DNA of 64,000 nt from Persicaria tinctoria (Eukaryota > Streptophyta > Magnoliopsida > Caryophyllales > Polygonaceae): contig JBANSL010000013.1 of assembly GCA_037127255.1 (NCBI GenBank), forward strand, positions 56,941,688 through 57,005,687, given 5' to 3'. Of the stretch, positions 57,394 to 64,000 are shown piece after piece. A model generated the notes under the pieces. The model saw only the letters and a program-made list of their open reading frames with translations. It had not been told where the DNA came from and did not search any database. A program made the translations under genes and the position numbers. Position 1 is the stretch's first letter; each line of letters opens with the position of its first letter.

Positions 57394-59039
57394 TGATGTC
57401 CACTAAAGTAACCATGTTTCTATGCACATTTTAGCTCCTTATTCTATATACTTTGCATATTTCGGGCTGGGAATATGTTGAATTTATATAATATATGCTT
57501 ATTTGCAAGAAATAGAGGTCTACATAAGTTTTGGTTTAATATTACAGAATTTGGAGCCATTCCGTGACGAAACCAAGAAGAGAAGAAGAAAGTTGAGAGT
57601 TACTCGATTTCGAGGAAAGTTCCTCGACATCGATTAAAAATGAGAGCAGGGCTTGATCGAGGATAGAAGGAGAAGGTAACTCGAGCTGAACTTTACTCGA
57701 TGTCGACAAATCTGCTCGACATCGACCAAACCTAGAAGCACACCTGAGCTCGAGGAAGGAGATGCTGCTCGAGAAGACAAAGAGAAGCCAAGATCGACGA
57801 AGCAACTCGACATTGACCAAAATTGGTCGAAGTCGACCAAACCGAATCTGTGTCGCGAGTCCGTTGGGCCAATCCGAGTACGAGTTGATTACTTGGGCAC
57901 GAAGCAAGGCCGGATCTATCCTATTACATCAAGATCTATCCATGGAGAGAAGGATTTATCTACCACATGAAGATATTTAGATATTTAGTTATTTTCCTTT
58001 TTAGATAAATGTTCCTTTTATTAAAGTTTTATCTTTAACAATTAGATAGAGATCTCCTTTTTTGAGTAGCAAGAATTGGAAGCCTATAGGGCTGGTTTTT
58101 ATTCATTCCATCATACAATTCAATTCTAGAAAAGGAGAAGAGGTAGTAAGTAGAGAGAGAGAGAGTGGAGGCCGAAAGGAGTAAAGGAGTGAGAGCAAGT
58201 TGGCTTCGATCGGTTGTAAGCTTTGGTTGATTTTAATGCAAGTTTCTTTTCCATCAATGATGTCTGCAATTGCGATGAAGATCGAGTAGTCCACCTACTT
58301 CTAGGGTTGGGGGGAGCCCGACGATAGCCATGCGTGTTTGAGGTAAAGATCCGACCTTTATCATGTTTTGAGCATCTACTACCTTTTGTGTGTTTATTAC
58401 CTATTTAATAGAGATCCATGTTAACAACTTGGATTATAAACATAAAATCGGTAGATACAATTAGGGTTTCTTGAAAGAGTTGTCTAATTGTTGGAAAAGG
58501 CGAAAGCTTGATCCTTCGATGCGATTTGCATGATTATCGTTATAAATCTTACCTTATGCATGTTTGGTTATCCTTGTTTCAAACCCCGATCTTGGATGTT
58601 CTTTTTCATACATTGTTTATTCCGAAATTTGTGAACTTTGGCTTTTGTTTCGTTACTGTTTTTCCTCGATTTCGACCAACCTTGGTCGACGTCGACTACT
58701 GATTTTTGGTCGAGCAAGATCGTTGTTGTTTCTATCTCTGCTAGTTACTCGACGTCGAGTTGATTCCTCGAGATCGGCCAGCTCTAGTGACTGCTGCTTA
58801 CTCGGATTCGACTATACCCGTCCCTTGTCGACTAACCTTAGTCGAGGTCGAGTACCCCTAAAGTCGTGTTATGTATGTGAGATCCTTCCGATACCTGAGA
58901 TCCGCTGACCAGCTTCTTCGACGATCGAACTTGACTTCCTGCTGCTACATCGGGAGGAAGTCTTGTAATCATTTGCGTGGGCACGAATCTGGTTTGATTT
59001 ATTTTATTATATTTTGAACTCGATTTCCTCCCTACATCA
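57394..59039 (+). mobile_element. 5' LTR, TCGA-dyad family, TATA box deleted
   Basis: Starts TGATGTCCACTAAAG and ends CTCCCTACATCA, then the primer site follows. Dyad pairs: 57604/57624, 57697/57716 and 57807/57827, i.e. three pairs instead of five. A 3' cluster lies at about 58668-58860. At about 58082 the sequence reads AGCCTATAGGGCTGG where relatives have CCTATAAATAAGGCC...GGGGCTG, so the TATA box is lost by a short deletion. Length 1646 bp. Confidence 0.88.
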
Positions 59040-59060
59040 AATTGGTGTCGTTGCCAGGGA
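59040..59060 (+). other. primer-binding site (near tRNA-Asp type)
   Basis: AATTGGTGTCGTTGCCAGGG follows the LTR; TGGTGTCGTTGCCAGGGA differs from TGGCGCCGTTGCCGGGGA at three places. This supports the LTR end call. Confidence 0.75.
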
Positions 59061-59125
59061 AGCAATCATTCGCGCCTTAGGTAGTTAGATCTCACGTTTT
59101 CCTTTAAGTTTTGATTTTGCAGTGT

Positions 59126-59266
59126 ATGCGCTGTTCTGGTCAACAACCTGAGTTTGACGCCTTAGATAATCTAGAACGCCTTATACACGTCCACGCTAAA
59201 TTGAAAAGAGCCATGACGGCCGCAGAAACACAAGCACAGCTGATAGAGAGGCTTCAAGCGGAGATA
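59126..59266 (+). pseudogene. gag start fragment
   Basis: MRCSGQQPEFDALDNLERLI with HVHAKLKRAM and QAQLIERLQAEI matches the gag start at 33686. The frame is cut at about 59266, where hAT-like sequence begins, so only the first 47 codons remain. Confidence 0.8.
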
Positions 59267-60218
59267 GACGGTCCAAGATTTAAAATTTCTGGGTTTCGGT
59301 CCAAACCCGAGACTAGACCAGATTCGGTCTGGACCGGAAGTGGGCTGGAACCCATATAATTTTTTTTTAAAAAAAAACACCGAAGATTAGAAGAGCCCAA
59401 CCCTAAACGCGTTTCACACACTCTCATTCCATTCACCCCTTTCTTTCTGGGTTCTTCCCTCGTTAGCCGCCGCCTGCCAGCCTCAGTCTCTCTGTTGACC
59501 ACCCCAACACCACTTAATCTCCCGTCGGCCCTCGCTCGAACCTCCCTCACCAGAAACCACACGCCTTCAGGTCGAGACCACCCCTTTCGGCTCTGTCCAC
59601 CAACGCTCTCGGCTCTCCCCTCCCTCAGTCCCTCCGTCCTGAAGCCGCTCCGCTCTCAATCGGCCCTCCTCCCTCCGTTCTTCTTCCCTCTCGACTCTCT
59701 GTCCCGAAGCCTCTCCATTGTTCCCTCTGAAGTCTCGGCTCTTTGTCCCGAAGCATGCGTTCTTTACTTCTTCTTCTTCCCTCTCTTTTCCCTTTTAAAT
59801 CTGGTTAGTAGGCTTGTTTTAAGTTTATTTTTATTATTTTTAGAAATTAATGTCGATTTCAGATCTAGGGTTTTAGACATTAAAGAACATTTGTTTGTGT
59901 TCTTTAATCTGAGCTTTATATGCCTTAGTTTGTTAATGGCCAAGATGATAACAAGTTGTAATGCTTGTATTGATGTAAAATACAACTACTGTAACAAAAA
60001 TTTAAGGCTATTGTGTATTTAAATTTTATTTTCTTAAAAACAAAAAGGGGTTACAGGAATAACCGGTCCAAACTTTCTTTACGGTCCGCGGATCGGAAAA
60101 TTCGGGACCATATTTATCGGTCCCGGTCCGATCCGCGGTCCAAGTTTTCAAAAATTCCGGTCCATCGGATCGGAACGGGACTGGAATGTCCGGTCCGGTC
60201 CAGACCGGTTGATCAGCC
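59267..60218. mobile_element. hAT-like element fragment with GGTCCGGACC-type ends
   Basis: Both sides are rich in CGGTCC/GGACCG. The right end reads CCGGTTGATCAGCCCTAG, i.e. CTAGGGCTGATCAACCGG, like hAT termini. The left end begins directly with ACGGTCCAAG, so its terminal bases may be missing. The middle (59380-59760) is a C/T-rich leader-like stretch without a domain. No 8-bp duplication was found. Confidence 0.5.
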
Positions 60219-60505
60219 CTAGTTTATAGGAGGGGGAAGCCGAACAGAAGCTAGAGATAGTGGGGTTAGGGGGCACTAGGGGGATTAGGGGGCGATGTAG
60301 CCTGTAGGGGTTAGGTGGAAGGGTGGCTTGATGGGAAAGGGTAATGAATGCACTTGTGACATCTTAATTATCCAAAAATAAAACCTAGAACTCGCAAGAT
60401 AAAACAAATTTAGAATAAATATTTGAATCCAAATCAAATAACGAAATTCATAATTAATTTTTTATGTCTCGGAAATATAAGGCGAAATAAATTCATTTTC
60501 AAGTT
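60219..60505. other. short spacer, repeat-derived
   Basis: GGGGTTAGGGGG-rich stretch, then TGTGACATCTTAATTATCC and AT-rich DNA resembling an LTR start. No gene. Confidence 0.35.
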
Positions 60506-62223
60506 TGAAATAAATCCATGTCTTAATGCATATTTCAGTTCCATATTCTTTATATTTTTGCATATTTCGGGTTGGGAATATGTCGGATTTATGTAGTATA
60601 TGCTTATTTGTCAGAAATGGAGATCTACATAAGTTTCTGTTTAATATCGCACGATATGGAACCATTTCGGGAGAAAACCAAGAAGTGAGAACCGGAGCTC
60701 AAAGCTACTCGACATCGACAAGCCTTAGTCGATCTCGACAAGCCATGTCTAGACACCTTCCAGGATTGAGGAGGATCATGTCGAGAAGCCGAAGACGAAC
60801 AACCCGGCTCCAGCAACCTACTCGAGATCGAGTACCATTACTCGATGTCGACAAAGCTGCACAAACACCCAGGAGTTGAGAAAGCCACCCAAGGATGCCG
60901 AGGAGATATCGACCAACCATGCTCGGACATCCTTACTTGATGTCGACAAGAGGTACTCGAGGTCGACAAAGCCGAGGAGCCATGACCGAGCACATCGAGA
61001 AGACTTGCCTGACCAGCCAAGCCAGACCTAGTCGACGAGCCTCTATACTCGATGTCGACAAGGGGTCCTCGAGATCGACGAACGCCAGGAGTCATGTCCG
61101 AGCCTGTCGAGGACCACCTAGCCGAGACGACGAGCCAAGCCCAGTCGACCAATAATTCTACTCGATCTCGACTAGCCTTACTCGAGATCGAGGAGGAATC
61201 CAGAAACCGCGTGACGCGTTTTGAGGCAGTTCTACTCGGATTGGGATTAGTTGGGGTCGAAGATTGCCGAGTTCTATCCGATCTATCAATTTCTATCATG
61301 ATGAAGAGAGATCTATCCACTAGAAGACACTTTAGATATATTTCCCTATTTTAGATTTAATTTCATTATAGCTTTTATTTATCTTTAAAATCTTAGATAT
61401 AGTTTTAGATATAGATATAGATATTCTATCATTTAATAGCAAGGTTTAGAAGCCTATAAATAAAGCCCATGGGGCTGATTTCTAGTCATTCAATTTCAGT
61501 CAGAGACAAGTAGTTCACAGAGACGGTTTAAGAGTTCGAAGGTTTTAGGGTTTTGGCGTTCAACGAGAGTTGGATAGCCGGGATTGTAAAGTCTTTGAAT
61601 TTTGGCGTTCAACGAGAGTTGTCTAATTGTTGGAAAAGGCGAAAGCTTGTCCTTTGATGCAATTTACATGATCATCTGTTTTATCTCTGCCTTATGCATG
61701 CTTGGTTATCGTTGTTGCAAACCCCAATCTTGGAAGCCTTTTACATTAAGTTTAGTTCGAAATCCCAAAGCAATCGTTTTTACTTTCTTTCGTTTCGTTT
61801 TAGTTTCTGTCTCCTCGATATCGAATAGCACTCGTCGATATCGAGTACTGATTCTCGATCTAGCATCGCTGTAGCTTCTGTGTGCAGGTACTCGACAAAG
61901 CCCAACTCGACGTCGACGAAGCCTACTCGATATCGAGTAGCCTCTAGTCGAGATCGACGAGACCCAGTGCCTGTGTCTGCTACTCTGCTCGACTGGTCCG
62001 ATCTTCTGTCGACTAACCCTAGTCGAGATCGAGGACATCTGTGGTCGACTGACTGTGAGATTCCACCGCTGCCTAGGATCCGCTGACACACTTCCTCGTG
62101 GATCGATCCTGACTTCCCGCTGCTACATCAGGAGGAGGTCTTGTAATTATTTGCAAGGGACGGAATCTGGTTTGCTGTGATTTATTTATATTTTATTTGC
62201 ATACTCGATTTCCTCCTACAACA
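60506..62223 (+). mobile_element. LTR copy, TCGA-dyad family, well-preserved array
   Basis: The start is diverged (TGAAATAAATCCATG against TGATGTCC...ACCATG), then it follows the family to CTCCTACAACA at 62223. TATA box CCTATAAATAAAGCCC at about 61453-61468. Five dyad pairs as in the 3722 copy. A 3' cluster at 61815/61835, 61907/61927/61948 and 62023. A 21-base TTTTGGCGTTCAACGAGAGTT is repeated at 61552 and 61600. Flanks AAGTT and GCAGT do not match, so it may be a remnant of a longer element rather than a solo LTR. Confidence 0.8.
60709..61191 (+). repeat. five paired TCGANNTCGA dyads, second array
   Basis: Starts: 60709/60729, 60822/60842, 60937/60957, 61049/61069 and 61162/61182. Spacing within pairs is 20 bp, between pairs 112-115 bp. 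One arm is changed (TTGATGTCGA at 60937). The central two bases vary (CA, TC, GA, TG, GG), unlike the mostly AT centres at 3933-4412. Confidence 0.9.
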
Positions 62224-63131
62224 GCAGTCTTCCTCTCTCGCTATCTTGAGTTGTCTTTGTCAAATATTCTCCCTTTTTCATTCGTTCACGGACATGGTTG
62301 AGTAAGTTTTGTTCCCCCCCCCCTCTTCATTGTTTTTGTTGTTGCCGATTTAGTTTTGTTGTCGGTTTGGTGTTAGAAATAGTCCTATTGTGTTAATTTG
62401 AGGCAATTTTGACCGGAATAGTTGCTTGGTGGAATCAATTTTGTTTTTCAGGTTTAATTTTGTTGTCGGTTTAAATTTTTTTCTAAGAAAACCGTTCAAG
62501 AAAACCCAATGAAGTGCTAATTTGTAAAAAGACTTCCACGCAGGGTGCGTTATCAAAAAAATAATTCATGTAGGGTGCATTGTCATCATTTTTAACCCGT
62601 GAGAAAATCTGTGGTAATACATTACCACTACTTTCAAAGATCGGGATATTTTTATTACATTTGAAAGTTGTTGATATATTTTTACCATACCCCCAAATGT
62701 GAGGATATTTTAATTAGTTTTCCCTTTATATAAGTAATATTTTAAAAATCTCGATCTTTACATCGATAGCCTTTAGGTTTAATTAAAACAACTAGAACAA
62801 TATGTATAAGTTCAAATTAAAAATTATTCAACAATAATTATTTCCTCTTGAATTTCTATCATTTGAATTATTTTTTATTCTATCTTTGAATAAATGCATC
62901 TATGAAAATTATATCTCCCTTTAAAAGTAATATAATATTATTATTAATGGTATGTAAATTATACATATAATATATTATTATAAAACAAATAACACTAATG
63001 TCACCTATTTGACTATCTCTATCTAGCTATTTGTTACATCCTCCGTAAAATGGGGCTTACTAATTCATACAAAAGTTTCTATAATATATTTTAAATTAAG
63101 AATAATCTTCATAATGTTTGTTTAATTTTTA
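62224..63131. other. AT-rich region downstream of the second phosphatase copy
   Basis: No gene. A C-run at about 62317-62325. 62580-62640 has GTGGTAATACATTACCAC, a small palindrome. 62930-63130 resembles 41220-41420, the 3' flank of the first phosphatase gene. Confidence 0.45.
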
Positions 63132-63345
63132 TTAGATGTCTGAATGAAGTTTCTTGGTTTTGTCCCAGTTATACAATATGTTCCCGAAAACATCATAAAA
63201 CGTTAAGCTAACAACACTTGTATTCGCTTGAACTGACAAGAAGCCCTGCCCACCATAGATGTACTTTAGCTCCTCTGGACTCCACCCTTTCCAATCACCC
63301 CTCCATGCTTTCGATCCCCCACCACTCGTTATAAACTCTACATCA
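63132..63345 (-). pseudogene. purple acid phosphatase, second copy, last exon
   Basis: 214 nt, the same length and phase as exon 7 of the 41-kb gene. It encodes [20 protein letters not shown], the [11 protein letters not shown] block and NWDKTKKLHSDI, then stop. The acceptor TGCAG is kept and the intron upstream is similar for about 100 bases until an LTR-like repeat begins at 63450. The rest of the gene would lie beyond the window if present. I mark it as pseudogene because only this exon is seen; it could be the end of a working gene with a large intron insertion. Confidence 0.75.
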
Positions 63346-63449
63346 CTGCATATAGGTAGATGAAAATAAGCATTCTAAACTATAAACTTTGAAAAAATTG
63401 TTTATATGTACCAAATACCCTTGCATTTAAAAGCAATCCACTAAAATTT

Positions 63450-64000
63450 TGTAACGGCCCAGAATTATGATTTCCGGGTTACGTTTCAAGGGATAAAACC
63501 CCTTGTTCGGATCTTGCAATCCAGGTACGGGTTGAGTTTTAAAACAAAATATTTGTACTAAAAGAAGGGATTTCGAACCCTTAAAGATCGCGGATCCATT
63601 GGGGATCAAATACCTGCCTTAGTCTAATCGTGAAATCGAGCGAAAGCAAAAATAAGGTTGAGTTTAAATACAATCCGAAAAGGAGTATAAAAGAGAGGAA
63701 GTGTGGTGGTCTCTCAACCTCTCGATCTAACGCCAAAAGTCTGAACCCGCCAAGCATCCACCTAAGCAACGATAGCGGCTAACGGTTACCTGAATCTAAA
63801 AAAAATGAGGGGGATCTGGGTCAATCATCAGGTCACTCATGCGCGTATGTAAACACACTCTGAGAGGCATATAATAAGCATCTTATTCTTAAGATGAAAT
63901 GCGTAATGTCATGCGTAAATTAAATCACATATATATACTGACAGTTTAATATAATGCAGAAAGCGATAAATGGATCCACACAGAATGCCAAGTGGCATGT
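63450..64000. mobile_element. LTR-like repeat inserted in the phosphatase intron (runs off the window)
   Basis: Begins TGTAACGGCCCAGAATTATG with TTTCCGGGTTACGTTTC, similar to 47871. It carries AGAATGCCAAGTGGCATG at the window end. The left flank is AATTT. The other end is outside the window. Confidence 0.6.

Noticed and set aside
59495..60022. 175-codon plus frame rich in Ser, Leu and Pro
   Set aside because: It lies in the C/T-rich leader-like middle of a hAT-type fragment, shows no domain and ends in AT-rich repeat sequence.
60501..62228. Solo LTR with target duplication at the 60.5-kb copy
   Set aside because: Flanks AAGTT and GCAGT differ and the 5' end is diverged, so a solo LTR cannot be shown.

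Overview
This is nuclear DNA of a flowering plant, most likely a eudicot. The evidence is plant-specific gene families (a PADRE/DUF4228 protein and a plant-type purple acid phosphatase with seven exons and GT-AG introns), TTTAGGG-type telomere-like repeats, and a dense nest of plant transposons: MULE, hAT, CACTA and PIF-like DNA elements, L1-type LINEs, and Ty3/gypsy-type LTR elements primed by tRNA-Asp. Only two host loci are convincing, a PADRE gene (1110-1808, minus) and a purple acid phosphatase gene (41421-43383, minus). The last exon of a second phosphatase copy lies at 63132-63345. Most of the rest is repeats.

Layout. 27-442 is a short hAT-type element with a perfect 8-bp target duplication. 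2142-13809 is a large Mutator-like element with a perfect 9-bp target duplication. It carries a broken mudrA transposase on the plus strand, a tandem-repeat block, and a broken DUF1985/ULP1-protease gene on the minus strand, which is the KAONASHI-like MULE layout. A solo LTR (3722-5049) sits inside its mudrA. A second DUF1985 relic follows at 14390-15730. From 16 to 31.7 kb there is a nest: a minus-strand gag/protease element with a tRNA-Asp-type primer site, a plus-strand gag-protease fragment split by a solo LTR, a LINE split by a CACTA-type end, and two stacked minus-strand LTRs. 31699-37640 is a plus-strand element with a long LTR, a gag-protease frame holding six in-frame stops, and a short integrase-tail-like frame, but no reverse transcriptase. 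LINE and LTR debris runs to 40.2 kb, then the phosphatase gene, two small DNA elements, and a young complete LTR element (48417-55234, target duplication GTTAT, near-identical LTRs). Further LTR copies lie at 57394-59039 and 60506-62223.

Most interesting signal. The LTRs of the 3.7, 57, 60 and 31.7 kb copies carry paired dyad motifs of the form TCGA-NN-TCGA, about 19-20 bp apart. In the two best copies there are five pairs on a period of about 113 bp, in the same register. The young element at 48-55 kb has an unrelated dyad (CGCTG-N-CAGCG) with similar 19-21 bp spacing in its LTRs. In both families the motif also occurs in the internal region, and in one it lies inside the gag-protease frame at 21-bp (seven-codon) spacing. 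The MULE has its own scattered short motif (TGTCACC/TGTAACC), which also enters its protease gene. I infer that these are recognition sites for a DNA-binding protein, possibly element-encoded and comparable in principle to the VANC motifs of VANDAL MULEs. This is a hypothesis from pattern alone.
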